From a virus: 64,000 nucleotides of DNA. The first letter of the stretch is position 1. Every line of letters begins with the position of its first letter. This document shows, in pieces, positions 1 through 7,215 of the stretch. The position numbers and the translations under genes are program-made. Below the pieces are notes generated by a model, which was not told where the DNA came from, ran no database searches, and saw only the letters and a list, made by a program, of their open reading frames with translations. Location: positions 1-64,000 of IMG/VR virus record IMGVR_UViG_3300035183_000841; one strand, written 5' to 3'.

Positions 1-13
1 AAGGGAGTGAGGG

Positions 14-685
14 ATGACGGAGATCGACTACTGGCGCCAACTCGACCTGATCTCACCGAACGAACTCCGGGATGCTTTCGTGACCATCATCGGGGTCGGC
101 GGCATCGGCTCTCCGACTGCACTGGCCCTTGCGAAGATGGGGGTTCCCGAGATCGAAGTGTGGGATGCCGACACAGTAGAGAACCACAACCTGCCGGTGC
201 AGTTGTATCGTAAGAGTGATATCGGCAGGAAGAAGGTCCATGCCCTCGCCGATGTGTTGGCAGAGTTCACCGGCGCAGTGGTCCATCCGGTGGATAGGAA
301 GTTCACTAGGAACGATTCTTTCTCGAAGAAGGGAATCGTCATCTCTGCAGTCGATTCCATGTCCGCGAGGAAGAACATCTGGTACGCAGTCAAGAAGAAC
401 AAGAACCTGGTGGACACTTACATCGATGCCAGGATGGGCCTAGAAGTGGGATGGGTGCAGGTAGTAAACCCGCTTTCAGCTCAAGATGTAACAAGATATT
501 CTAAGACATTGTACAGTGACGAGGATGCGGTAGATTTGCCTTGTACGGCCCGCGCCGTATGGTACAATGAGGTTTGTATCGCAGCCGTCATAGGGAGGAT
601 AGTGAGAGGGGTGGTAAAACGGCAGCCGGTAGACAGAGAAGTCACTTTTGATCTGAACATGATGATCTTCACCACATCCCAGTGA
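14..685 (+). CDS. E1-like (ThiF/MoeB superfamily) adenylating enzyme
   Basis: A 223-residue protein with the Rossmann nucleotide-binding signature GVGGIGS at residues 27-33, an acidic DAD at 51-53 followed by ENHN at 56-59, and a conserved-looking D114 in AVDS. A candidate catalytic cysteine is C177 in DLPCTAR; C188 is a second possibility. ThiF/E1 enzymes adenylate the C-terminus of a ubiquitin-like protein. At 223 residues it is a minimal single-domain form without a rhodanese or UFD-like extension. The next gene, 38 bases away, encodes a ubiquitin-like protein, which supports the pairing. The usual arginine-containing NLNRQ-like segment reads NLPVQ here, so the adenylation chemistry should be checked. 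The start ATG follows a GGGAGTGAGG stretch. Family is confident; substrate is inferred. Confidence 0.85.
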   Translation: MTEIDYWRQLDLISPNELRDAFVTIIGVGGIGSPTALALAKMGVPEIEVWDADTVENHNLPVQLYRKSDIGRKKVHALADVLAEFTGAVVHPVDRKFTRNDSFSKKGIVISAVDSMSARKNIWYAVKKNKNLVDTYIDARMGLEVGWVQVVNPLSAQDVTRYSKTLYSDEDAVDLPCTARAVWYNEVCIAAVIGRIVRGVVKRQPVDREVTFDLNMMIFTTSQ

Positions 686-723
686 TAGTCCCTTACGGAT
701 ATTGGGAAAGGAGGTGAAAAGAA

Positions 724-945
724 GTGGTCAAGGTTGCTATCTTCGGCTCTGACGTTCCGGTCAAGGTCGTCGAGGCTGGCGCTCTGAAGTCGGTCCTGGA
801 GCGAGTCTTCGACAACCGCCGTTCCGCCGAGGAGGCCATCGAGGGGTACACGGTGCGACTCAACGGCACCACCGTTGACGACCTCGGGACGTACGTCCCG
901 GAGGAGTCGCTCGTCACCCTCGTGCCTGAGGTGAAGGCGGGCTAA
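724..945 (+). CDS. Ubiquitin-like beta-grasp (MoaD/ThiS-type) protein
   Basis: A 73-residue protein starting at a GTG after a strong AAAGGAGGTGAA site. The pattern is that of small beta-grasp proteins: hydrophobic strand VKVAIFGS, a helix near residues 20-33, EGYTVRLNGTTVDD, then SLVTLVPEVKAG at the end. Bacterial relatives usually end in GG; this one ends in AG, so either activation tolerates Ala or the protein acts without conjugation. Adjacency to the E1-like gene implies joint function, as modifier plus activating enzyme or as sulphur carrier. No JAB protease or E2-like gene was seen nearby, but the window begins just upstream. Confidence 0.75.
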   Translation: MVKVAIFGSDVPVKVVEAGALKSVLERVFDNRRSAEEAIEGYTVRLNGTTVDDLGTYVPEESLVTLVPEVKAG

Positions 946-952
946 GGCCGGC

Positions 953-1033
953 ACGGACGAAAGTCTGTCGTAACAGTCAGATCTTCCGCCGGGAGGAGTC
1001 GGGTTGGTACCCCTCCCCCTCCTCCCGGCGGAA
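953..1033 (+). terminator. Tandem hairpins after the ubiquitin-like gene
   Basis: A short GAAA-loop hairpin (about 953-968) is followed by a perfect 15-bp stem: arm 984-998 (TTCCGCCGGGAGGAG) pairs with 1019-1033 across a 20-base loop. There is no U-tract, so it may be a terminator, an RNA end protector or a processing site. It separates the E1/ubiquitin-like pair from the next gene. Confidence 0.6.
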
Positions 1034-1088
1034 CCGACCTCTCACTCAAGTAGTTGGAAGCAATGATGGGAAGGGGGGATTTTTGGCA

Positions 1089-1388
1089 ATGAATGAAACT
1101 ACTTTCGATGAAATCATCAAGTCACTCGAGGTCGCCATCACGAATCACGTCGAGGCAATCTTGAGTCTAGCCACCGTCGCAGCTCACAATCCTGCCGTCG
1201 CATCGCGCTGCATGGAACTCGTCGGCGCAGAAGTCATCAGATTCATGGAGCAGATCGGATTCCCTCAGCCGCAACTCGATACGAACTCCATGCGAGGTGC
1301 CATCTTCGCTCTCGAAGCGTTCGCAGGGAAGAACAACAACCACTTCACGCCGGAGACAGAGGACTACCGTCCGGGTATCTATCTCTAA
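1089..1388 (+). CDS. Hypothetical helical protein
   Basis: A 99-residue protein not recognised. ATG 1089 is preferred over an in-frame TTG at 1083 because the GGGGGGA ribosome site lies 8 bases upstream of the ATG. The sequence is mostly amphipathic helix (FDEIIKSLEVAITNHVEAIL) with one cysteine and a polar Asn/His-rich stretch near the C-terminus. It stands between the hairpins after the ubiquitin-like gene and another short unknown gene. Confidence 0.75.
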   Translation: MNETTFDEIIKSLEVAITNHVEAILSLATVAAHNPAVASRCMELVGAEVIRFMEQIGFPQPQLDTNSMRGAIFALEAFAGKNNNHFTPETEDYRPGIYL

Positions 1389-1411
1389 GACCGAGGGGGG
1401 TTTTCACTTCG

Positions 1412-1660
1412 ATGCCTAAGGTCATCGATTTCACTCCAGCCCCTCCAGGGGGCAAGGTCGCGAAGAAGCAGTGCCAGCCAGAAATCAACGGCAAACAGTC
1501 GAAGAAGCCCATCAAGACGAGAACTGTCACCATCGATGGAGTGAAGTACAAGGTCATCGTCCTGCCGCCGGAACCGGAAGCCGCGATGATGGACTCTAGG
1601 TTCATCTGGGGCGATGGCCCGAAGAAGAAGCCGACTCTCGCTCTAAATCACAAGATCTAA
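1412..1660 (+). CDS. Hypothetical basic protein
   Basis: An 82-residue, Lys/Pro-rich protein of unknown function. A central TRTVTIDGVKYKVIVLPPEP segment looks like a short beta unit; the N-terminal 30 residues are basic and probably disordered. Start ATG follows a GGGGGG-rich site. It lies 23 bases after the preceding gene, so the two are probably co-transcribed. Confidence 0.7.
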   Translation: MPKVIDFTPAPPGGKVAKKQCQPEINGKQSKKPIKTRTVTIDGVKYKVIVLPPEPEAAMMDSRFIWGDGPKKKPTLALNHKI

Positions 1661-1674
1661 GGAGGTGACTTGAT

Positions 1675-1797
1675 ATGGCCGAGGAGCTTGCACTTGGTTG
1701 CACTAGGAAGGACGGGTGGGGCAATCCAGATACCGGTCCTTGGGACTGCTTCGACCCCGACTGTCCGATGCATGGGGACAAAGAGGAAGAGGAGTGA
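1675..1797 (+). CDS. Small Cys/Asp-rich protein (40 aa)
   Basis: A short gene with an excellent GGAGGTGA site 7 bases before ATG. The peptide is acidic at its end (KEEEE) and carries C9, C25, C30 and H33 in a WDCFDPDCPMHG segment, so it could bind a metal ion. The function is unknown. Confidence 0.65.
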   Translation: MAEELALGCTRKDGWGNPDTGPWDCFDPDCPMHGDKEEEE

Positions 1798-1867
1798 GGT
1801 TCCGGTACGCACTAAAATCCGCGTGCCGGAAGAGTCGGAGTCGGAAAGGAGGAGTGGGAAGGTGAGG

Positions 1868-2239
1868 ATGGACCAGTACGTCGGGCTCACAGATAGGGCG
1901 AAGAAGTGGCTCGACGAGAACGCCACACGCCTTGAGTGGGTCAAGACCGTCACTTATTCTGACGGCAGACAGGAGACCTTCCAGGGTTCCGTGATCGAGT
2001 GGGAAGCGTACGGAGTCATCCGTGGGGCTTGGAATGATGAGGTAGCTGCACTCCGTCGGTACACGCTCAAGGACGGAAGTCGCCTCGAGGAGTTCGTCCT
2101 TGCGCAACCGTGGTCGTCTGGACCGATGTATTTCATCGGACTCAGGCCGGCACCGGATTCGCCTGCCAACTCTCTGGCGTCGGTCGCCCCTTGTGACGAG
2201 TTGAACTGGCACGAGTGGGAAATCCAGCGGGAGCTGTGA
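1868..2239 (+). CDS. Hypothetical protein
   Basis: A 123-residue protein (alternative start GTG 1862, better spaced from AAAGGAGG at about 1845-1852). It has aromatic-rich beta-like segments (VKTVTYSDGRQETFQG, WHEWEIQREL). No known domain was recognised. The stop is followed immediately by the ATG of the next gene, which shows translational coupling. Upstream, at about 1810, is an ACTAAAATCC element like those at 6679 and 16410. Confidence 0.7.
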   Translation: MDQYVGLTDRAKKWLDENATRLEWVKTVTYSDGRQETFQGSVIEWEAYGVIRGAWNDEVAALRRYTLKDGSRLEEFVLAQPWSSGPMYFIGLRPAPDSPANSLASVAPCDELNWHEWEIQREL

Positions 2240-2431
2240 ATGCTGTATCAAGACCGCATCAACGGAGCAGTCGTATGCGAGGACCATGCCGGTCCAGTGA
2301 GGCATTCGGACTGCTACGATTTCGTGCCGATGACACACACCGAGGAGTCTCTCTGGCGAGAGTTCATCACGTCGATCCACGGCCCGAACGCATCACTGTG
2401 TGAGTGGTGTAGGGCTCGAGTTATGACTTGA
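2240..2431 (+). CDS. Small zinc-ribbon-like protein
   Basis: A 63-residue protein starting at the ATG directly abutting the previous stop. It contains C13, H16 and C25 in the first half and CEWC near the C-terminus, a plausible zinc site. The function is unknown; it belongs to the many small Cys-pair proteins of this phage. Confidence 0.65.
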   Translation: MLYQDRINGAVVCEDHAGPVRHSDCYDFVPMTHTEESLWREFITSIHGPNASLCEWCRARVMT

Positions 2432-2448
2432 AAGGAGGTGAAACGGGG

Positions 2449-3384
2449 ATGAGGATTAGGCCGCTTAGTGAGGAGCCGGCGAAGGAGGTGAAGTGGCTTT
2501 GGCGGCCTTACATCCCCTATGGGGCTGTCACTATCTTGGAGGGCGATCCCGGTTCTGGAAAGTCGTGGTTGGTCATGAACATCACTGCTGCCATCACGAA
2601 TGGTCGGGCACTCCCGTACAAGCGTAGGTCATCCCCAAAGGGAGTGATTTACCTTTCGGCGGAAGATGACAGTAGCACTGTCATCAGGCCGAGGCTCGAG
2701 TTGATGGGCGCGAATCTGGATAGGGTCTTCACGATCGACATGACTAAGTCTTCCAGACTGCTCGACATCATGAACAGTGCGATCGAGGATGTTGGAAAAG
2801 TCGGTATGGTAGTCATCGACCCGATCCAGGCTTTCTTCCCATCAATGTATGGCCTGAGTGTGGTCAGGGACACGATGTTTTCTTTGTACACGACTGCATC
2901 AGAGAAGGACATCGCAGTTGTCTGTATCAGGCATTTCACTAAGGGAGGGCGAGGGATGTACCGAGGGCTGGGCTCTATCGACTTGGCGGCGGCAGCTCGG
3001 TCTATCCTCGTGACGGGGACTACTCTGGCCTACCCCGACATCCGAGTGATGGGACATCTGAAGTCCTCGTACGCTGAGGTCGGCAATAGCCTCGGGTACA
3101 TCATCGACAAGCATGGATTCAAGTGGACAGGAGAAGTTGATGTTTCAGCAGCAGATCTGCTCTCAACTAGTCCTACTTCGGAGGTACGTTCGGCGCTTGA
3201 AGAAGCTAAGGAGTTCCTACTCACGATGCTCGAAGACGGCGAAGCACTTGCGAAGGACGTTCGGCGGGAAGCATCCGAACTCGGGATTTCATCGGGGACG
3301 CTCATGCGGGCTCGACGACATCTCGGAGTGAAGGCGAAGAAGGTCGGCGGGAGAGGAGGTTACTGGGTACTCACTATGCGGTAG
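2449..3384 (+). CDS. RepA-like AAA ATPase (RecA/DnaB fold)
   Basis: A 311-residue ATPase. Walker A GDPGSGKS lies at residues 32-39, YLSAEDD at 68-74, Walker B VVIDPIQ at 121-127, and an RHFTKGG sensor-like segment at 161-167. This order is typical of the P4/plasmid RepA-like hexameric helicase or RAD51-like group (AAA_25). The C-terminal about 70 residues contain a helix-turn-helix-like region ending RGGYWVLTMR, as in RepA-type proteins. The likely role is helicase or recombinase loading at replication. ATG 2449 is chosen because AAAGGAGGTGA is optimally spaced; the open frame extends a few codons upstream. A separate DnaB-like helicase lies at 59953-62229. Confidence 0.85.
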   Translation: MRIRPLSEEPAKEVKWLWRPYIPYGAVTILEGDPGSGKSWLVMNITAAITNGRALPYKRRSSPKGVIYLSAEDDSSTVIRPRLELMGANLDRVFTIDMTKSSRLLDIMNSAIEDVGKVGMVVIDPIQAFFPSMYGLSVVRDTMFSLYTTASEKDIAVVCIRHFTKGGRGMYRGLGSIDLAAAARSILVTGTTLAYPDIRVMGHLKSSYAEVGNSLGYIIDKHGFKWTGEVDVSAADLLSTSPTSEVRSALEEAKEFLLTMLEDGEALAKDVRREASELGISSGTLMRARRHLGVKAKKVGGRGGYWVLTMR

Positions 3385-3406
3385 AGACTCAGGGTTGCTC
3401 TCTTGT

Positions 3407-3443
3407 GAAGAATCCAAGAATCCACGATTTGTATGGATTCTTC
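3407..3443 (+). terminator. Hairpin after the RepA-like gene
   Basis: A perfect 10-bp stem, GAAGAATCCA (3407-3416) with TGGATTCTTC (3434-3443) across a 17-base loop that repeats AGAATCCA. It sits alone in the 104-base gap before the next gene and has no U-tract. Confidence 0.5.
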
Positions 3444-3488
3444 AAACCGATAAGTACCTATTCTAACAACTGAAAGGAGGACTTAGAT

Positions 3489-4241
3489 ATGACGCACTTC
3501 CCTGTTGCGGTGATCCTGCCGAAGGACGCGGACCAGGAGTTCGCTGATGACATCGTTCACAAGCTCATGATGCCATACGATGAGGAACTCCAAGTGCCTC
3601 CCTACAAGAGGCGGTGCTGGTGCGTAGAGTCGAAGGCATACGCTGCCCTTGAGGCGAAGGAGGATGAGTTCGACGCCAAGATCAAGGAACTCAGGAAGTC
3701 ATTCGAGCCCATCGAGGAGAGCATCAGGGCGAAGTATCCGAACGCTCCGAAGGAGTTCGATCCATTCGACCCATACCTGAGTGAAGATCAGGAGCGTGAA
3801 TACTTCATCATGTCGGACGAGTTGGACTTCGCATGGACCCAGCATATCAAGGAGTTCACTGAGTACCGCGAGGCCGAGAAGGCGAGGCTCGAGAACGAGG
3901 TCGAGCCGGATCAGGACTGCGAAGAGTGCGGAGGTACCGGATTGCAGGTGACGACGTACAATCCCAGATCGAAGTGGGATTGGTACGAGGTCGGGGGTAG
4001 GTGGCACGGCGACTTCGATCCGACTGACCAGCAGCGGGACGTGCTCCTGGTCGAGGAGATGGTCCCAAGGCCGCCTTACGCCTACATCACTCCGGATGGG
4101 GAATGGCATGAGCGCGGACTCGTCGGGTGGTTCGGAGTTTTCTCGAACGAGAAGTCGCTCGGTGATTGGTCGAATGAGTGGAGGGAGGTGAGAGAGCGAT
4201 TCAGTGGACATTACTGTGTTATCGTAGATGCCCATATCTAG
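3489..4241 (+). CDS. Phage protein with CxxCxGTG finger and WDWYEVGGRW motif
   Basis: A 250-residue protein of a family common in actinobacteriophages but without an assigned function. An N-terminal segment (VAVILPKD) is followed by a charged helix at residues 50-130, then CEECGGTG at 144-151, a DnaJ-like single zinc knuckle, and SKWDWYEVGGRW at 161-172. Start ATG follows AAAGGAGG. Family recognition is from the motif pair; the role is unknown. Confidence 0.75.
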   Translation: MTHFPVAVILPKDADQEFADDIVHKLMMPYDEELQVPPYKRRCWCVESKAYAALEAKEDEFDAKIKELRKSFEPIEESIRAKYPNAPKEFDPFDPYLSEDQEREYFIMSDELDFAWTQHIKEFTEYREAEKARLENEVEPDQDCEECGGTGLQVTTYNPRSKWDWYEVGGRWHGDFDPTDQQRDVLLVEEMVPRPPYAYITPDGEWHERGLVGWFGVFSNEKSLGDWSNEWREVRERFSGHYCVIVDAHI

Positions 4242-4246
4242 AGTAA

Positions 4247-4275
4247 TTGTCTAGTGTAAGTAATGCTGGTAGAAT
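4247..4275 (+). promoter_or_regulatory. Sigma70-like promoter
   Basis: TTGTCT, 17 bases, TAGAAT, preceded by TGG immediately before the -10 as in other promoters in this window (6811, 13795, 15648). It lies between two + strand genes and would start transcription near 4282. Confidence 0.6.
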
Positions 4276-4318
4276 CGCTTTACTGCTAGAAGGTCTGGCA
4301 GGAGAAAGGAGGGAATAA

Positions 4319-4738
4319 GTGCCTAAGGTGCCACAGGAGGGAGCGGTCACTCCTCCGAAGCGTCGTGGCGGCAGGGTTAGTATCCGCCAGCAGGAAGTGC
4401 TTGAGGCACTCGAGATGCTCAAGAAGGGGGAGGGCAGTCTCGTCGAGAGCGAGGATGGAGTCAAGTACCTGTGCATCGCGCTTGATCCGTCGAAGGTGGA
4501 GACGGTCGCTCAGGCGAAGTCAGCCCTCTACAACCTGCGTTGGAAGTTGAACCCGAAGAACCCTAAGACGGCAGGGGATGCCGAACTCTACGAGTATTTC
4601 TTCTCCAAGGAGTTCGGGCGTGGAGCAGTGAAGGTGGAGGAGCAGAGCGGGGAGATCCTCCTGTTCGTTCCACTGTCGTTCGCCGCGCAGACCATCACTG
4701 CAAAGAAGAAGAAGGAGAAGGAGCCGGCAACGGCCTAG
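4319..4738 (+). CDS. Hypothetical basic protein
   Basis: A 139-residue protein starting at GTG after AAAGGAGGGA, downstream of the promoter at 4247. It has a basic Pro/Lys N-terminus (PPKRRGGRVSIRQ), a helical middle and a Lys-rich C-terminal tail (KKKKEKE). The layout suggests nucleic-acid binding, but no family was recognised. Confidence 0.75.
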   Translation: MPKVPQEGAVTPPKRRGGRVSIRQQEVLEALEMLKKGEGSLVESEDGVKYLCIALDPSKVETVAQAKSALYNLRWKLNPKNPKTAGDAELYEYFFSKEFGRGAVKVEEQSGEILLFVPLSFAAQTITAKKKKEKEPATA

Positions 4739-4755
4739 TGGCATGATCCCGGTAC

Positions 4756-4808
4756 GGGGTAGGGGGGAGTGTATACCCCAGGGGGGTATCCCGGATACCC
4801 CCTACCCC
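4756..4808 (+). terminator. Branched G/C-rich stem-loop
   Basis: Outer 11-bp stem GGGGTAGGGGG (4756-4766) pairs with CCCCCTACCCC (4798-4808). Inside, GGGTATCC and GGATACCC form a second stem. It fills the 95-base gap between two genes and is probably a terminator or processing element. Confidence 0.55.
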
Positions 4809-4833
4809 TACCGCCAAGTGGGGAGGGGGTGCA

Positions 4834-5019
4834 GTGTACGAGATGGGTAGGTTCTTAGTGACCGAGAGGTCGGGACGACTGTTCGGCGGGGAGAAGCGGT
4901 TCGGTTACATCTGCAAGCACTGCGGAGCGTTGCGGACCGATGTAGCCATGTCACTACGCGATCTGGACAAGGAATACGAGAAGCACGAGTGCGACAAGGA
5001 GGAGGGCGCAGATGAGTGA
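4834..5019 (+). CDS. Small zinc-ribbon-like protein
   Basis: A 61-residue protein starting at GTG after GGGGAGGGGG. CKHCG in the middle and HEC near the C-terminus make a plausible Cys3His zinc site. It overlaps the next gene by 8 bases. Function unknown. Confidence 0.65.
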   Translation: MYEMGRFLVTERSGRLFGGEKRFGYICKHCGALRTDVAMSLRDLDKEYEKHECDKEEGADE

Positions 5020-5266
5020 GATGGACAGATTCATCACTGCTATCCTTCACGAGATCGCCGAGACGAGCAGTGAGGACACCCCAAGCGGGCGCAGCATCAA
5101 GGCTTTCGACCTAGCAGTGTCGAAGGATGAGGAGGCGCTCGACCTGTGGAGGCAGGAACTCAGGTCGGCTGCCGCTCAGGCGGCGCGTCGGTGGACGAAT
5201 CGTAGTCGCTATCGCGCCTACAAGGAGCAGAGGGACCGAGCTCGACTTGAGGGGGAGAGACAGTGA
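5012..5266 (+). CDS. Hypothetical protein
   Basis: An 84-residue helical protein, acidic at the N-terminus and strongly basic at the end (ARRWTNRSRYRAYKEQRDRAR). ATG 5012 follows GGAGGAGGG and overlaps the preceding gene. The following gene starts in a 4-base GTGA overlap, so the three genes 4834-5469 are translationally coupled. Confidence 0.7.
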   Translation: MSEMDRFITAILHEIAETSSEDTPSGRSIKAFDLAVSKDEEALDLWRQELRSAAAQAARRWTNRSRYRAYKEQRDRARLEGERQ

Positions 5267-5469
5267 AGTCTTATGATGTCCTCGGCTATACCTTCCCAGG
5301 GTATGCCGTATGCCTCGACTGTCATCTCAAGGTGGAGCATGAGTGCGGCGTTGAAGATTCTTGCTACCCCATCTTCGCCGACTCAGAGTGGGATTACATC
5401 CCCGCTTGTGACATCTGCGGGGAAGCCATAGAGGGAGTGAGAATCACGGAGGAGTTTCGCTCGCTCTAA
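5263..5469 (+). CDS. Small double-CxxC protein
   Basis: A 68-residue protein started by GTG in a GTGA overlap. CLDCH near the N-terminus and CDICG near the C-terminus form a treble-clef or ribbon-like zinc site. Function unknown. Confidence 0.65.
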   Translation: MKSYDVLGYTFPGYAVCLDCHLKVEHECGVEDSCYPIFADSEWDYIPACDICGEAIEGVRITEEFRSL

Positions 5470-5526
5470 AAGAGCGGCGAGAAGAGAGTCGGAATCTGAA
5501 GCGGAAAAGTGACTAGAGGAGGTTAG

Positions 5527-5793
5527 GTGCTACTCCCGATCGACAACTACGATACAATGGTAAACACCCACGAAGTGGCGGCTTGCGGTTTGGCGTACGA
5601 CAAGGACATCCCTAAGGAGGCCCAGAAGCAGGCTGCGGAGAACTTAGAGCCGTTCAAGCGCTGGTACATCTGGGTCACTCTGAAGAGTGGCCACAACATC
5701 ACTGGAATGAGTCTCGGTTATGGACCAGGAGCGAAGAAGTTGGGGAAGGAGATGCTACACAGCCTCGCCAACGCTATCGCAGGAGGTGACTAG
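5527..5793 (+). CDS. Hypothetical protein
   Basis: An 88-residue protein with a GAGGAGGTTAG site before GTG. The first half is acidic, the second carries WYIWVTLKSGHNITGMSLGYGPG, a beta-hairpin-like segment. No family recognised. Confidence 0.7.
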   Translation: MLLPIDNYDTMVNTHEVAACGLAYDKDIPKEAQKQAAENLEPFKRWYIWVTLKSGHNITGMSLGYGPGAKKLGKEMLHSLANAIAGGD

Positions 5794-5795
5794 AG

Positions 5796-5864
5796 ATGGC
5801 ATCACCAGGAGACCGAGCACTCTTGCGCGAAGCGTGCGATAAGTCTCCATGGACGGTGAGGTGA
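5796..5864 (+). CDS. Putative 22-residue peptide
   Basis: ATG preceded by a good GGAGGTGACTAG site within the end of the preceding gene, reading 22 codons to TGA. The following gene starts one base later. It may be a genuine micropeptide or simply a ribosome-loading leader for the next gene. Confidence 0.35.
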   Translation: MASPGDRALLREACDKSPWTVR

Positions 5865-5865
5865 G

Positions 5866-6042
5866 ATGTTCTTCAAGCGCCACTATGAGTTCATCGCAGA
5901 GGTTCTGAGTCGTATCCAGCCGCCTTCGGTGAGGCTTCAGGTGGCATCGGAGTTCGCGAAGGCGTTCAAGGAAGACAACCGTAACTTCGATACGGCAAAG
6001 TTCATCGCCGCAGTTAGGCGGCAGAGGGGAGGCGACAGGTGA
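5866..6042 (+). CDS. Small conserved phage protein (58 aa)
   Basis: A 58-residue protein beginning MFFKRHYEFIAEVLSRI and containing EFAKAFKEDNRNFDTAKFIAAV split across its second half. This layout (KRxHYExIAxVL ... FAxxFxxDNxxFDxxxFxxA) is a very widespread small phage protein of unknown role. It overlaps the next gene by four bases (GTGA). Confidence 0.75.
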   Translation: MFFKRHYEFIAEVLSRIQPPSVRLQVASEFAKAFKEDNRNFDTAKFIAAVRRQRGGDR

Positions 6043-6320
6043 AGTTCATCAAGATCGAGAACAAGGTTTACGGACTGTTGCCGGTCGAGATGTTGTTCCG
6101 AGCAACTGATATCATCAGTAGGAACGAGGAAGTGGCCGCGAAGGACGAGATGGGCCAGTCCGATTGGTCGGATTGGGAGGAACTCGACACGGCCTACTCC
6201 GAGTTCGTCCACGACCTCGTTGACCACTTCTTCTCCGACGGGACAGACACCATCGCCAAGATCGAGTCGATCGCTGGAAGTTGGGATCCGGGAGTTGACA
6301 TCGATGTTTCTGACATCTGA
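6039..6320 (+). CDS. Hypothetical acidic protein
   Basis: A 93-residue acidic protein starting at GTG in a GTGA overlap. It contains SDWSDWEELDTAYSEFVHDL and a helical acidic core. No family recognised. Confidence 0.7.
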   Translation: MKFIKIENKVYGLLPVEMLFRATDIISRNEEVAAKDEMGQSDWSDWEELDTAYSEFVHDLVDHFFSDGTDTIAKIESIAGSWDPGVDIDVSDI

Positions 6321-6399
6321 GTTATCTGGTACAATCATCTTGAGCATCGCATTCTTAGTGTATCTGTTGATCGATAAATGGCTAGATAGGAGGAGTTAG
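6304..6399 (+). CDS. Small membrane peptide (31 aa)
   Basis: An ATG inside the end of the preceding gene opens a 31-codon frame with one hydrophobic span (GTIILSIAFLVYLLI) and a basic end (KWLDRRS), that is, a single-pass membrane peptide. A second such peptide follows at once. GGGAG lies 9 bases upstream of the ATG. Confidence 0.5.
   Translation: MFLTSELSGTIILSIAFLVYLLIDKWLDRRS
6307..6335 (+). promoter_or_regulatory. Possible extended -10 promoter
   Basis: CTGGTACAAT at 6326-6335 matches the TGG-TAnnAT core shared by the other promoters in the window. The -35 (TTTCTG at a 17-base spacer) is poor. It lies inside a small gene. Confidence 0.3.
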
Positions 6400-6519
6400 A
6401 TGTTATTCGGAGTTCAGACTGAGATCCTTATCGCGGCAGGCGCACTCGCGCTCATGATCCTCTACATCCTTGCCGGGGAGTTCAGGTTCTGGCGGCAGAA
6501 GCGGAACTTCTGGAGGTGA
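6400..6519 (+). CDS. Small membrane protein (39 aa)
   Basis: ATG follows AGGAGGAGTTAG. One transmembrane segment (ILIAAGALALMILYILA) is followed by an aromatic basic tail (FRFWRQKRNFW). It is adjacent to the 31-residue membrane peptide. Such pairs can be membrane-acting lysis or exclusion peptides, but the function is not known. Confidence 0.6.
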   Translation: MLFGVQTEILIAAGALALMILYILAGEFRFWRQKRNFWR

Positions 6520-6521
6520 AG

Positions 6522-6662
6522 ATGGGAAAGCCACTGAAGAAGGCACAGGAACGACTCGAGCGGAGGATCCACGGCGGAGACGGAACCCATCGCGCTGGTA
6601 AGTGCGGGTGCGACTTGTGGTTGAAGAAGGGATACCGCAAGCCGGGCTCGATGAAGAAGTGA
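6522..6662 (+). CDS. Small basic CxC protein, paralogue of 13276-13416
   Basis: A 46-residue protein sharing HGGDG, CGC, W.K.GYRKPGS and a final KK with the 46-residue protein at 13276. It is very basic and may bind nucleic acid. The pair lies at either side of the GAGT/ACTC-rich island, just before the first and before the last TATAAAGTC elements. Confidence 0.7.
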   Translation: MGKPLKKAQERLERRIHGGDGTHRAGKCGCDLWLKKGYRKPGSMKK

Positions 6663-6691
6663 CTAAATCCTGGGACTAAAATTCGGCCCCG

Positions 6692-6707
6692 TATAAGGTC
6701 CGACTCC
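6692..6707 (+). repeat. TATAAGGTC element (diverged first copy)
   Basis: TATAAGGTCCGACTCC, a variant of the TATAAAGTCCCGACTC element found at 13505, 13562, 14153 and 15508. It is preceded by two CTAAA elements (6663-6682) and is followed by a perfect 8-bp hairpin, GGCAGAGT (6746-6753) with ACTCTGCC (6758-6765). Confidence 0.55.
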
Positions 6708-6810
6708 GAAAAGGTAGTTAAAGTCCACTAGACTCTCTCGGGGGGGGCAGAGTCGGCACTCTGCCGGCGGGCACTCTCGAACAGGTGTTCGGATGAGTGG
6801 GGAAATAGTA

Positions 6811-6840
6811 TTGTCAACTCTGATCCCGAGATGGTATCAT
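6811..6840 (+). promoter_or_regulatory. Sigma70-like promoter
   Basis: TTGTCA (6811-6816), an 18-base spacer ending in TGG, and TATCAT (6835-6840). The predicted start at about 6847 coincides with the first base of an 8-bp hairpin. It lies in the 550-base gap 6663-7215. Confidence 0.7.
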
Positions 6841-6846
6841 ATGTGT

Positions 6847-6945
6847 AGGATCGACAGAGAGTTCGATCCTAGAGTGAACCTTGAAAGTTGCATAGAGGGG
6901 GAGGCGACTCCGGAGTCGGGACCGAGATGGCCCGAGGAGTCGCCT
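6847..6945 (+). ncRNA. Structured leader or small RNA
   Basis: Starting at the predicted +1 of the 6811 promoter, AGGATCGA (6847-6854) pairs with TCGATCCT (6863-6870), and AGGCGACTCC (6902-6911) pairs with GGAGTCGCCT (6936-6945). No good coding frame starts before 7216. The RNA could be a leader of the 7216 gene or an independent RNA. Confidence 0.35.
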
Positions 6946-7215
6946 GGCTAACAGGCCAACGGAGATCCACTCATGCCATGGGGGCACGGAGTGCGAAACG
7001 GGGACCGGACACTCTCCCGGTTCCACTCACCTCGTATCCACTCCTCGGCGGTCGAGCGGAAGTGACAAGGGGAAGAGTCCGCCACCGTCGCCCATCGGAC
7101 CTCTGAGTCGATCCCCTCGACGAGAGTCGAGACGACACCGCAGCCTGGCCGAGCCCCGAAGAAGTCCTCACTAAAGACTCCGAGTGAGCAAACACGGAGT
7201 CGGAAGGAGTCGGGG

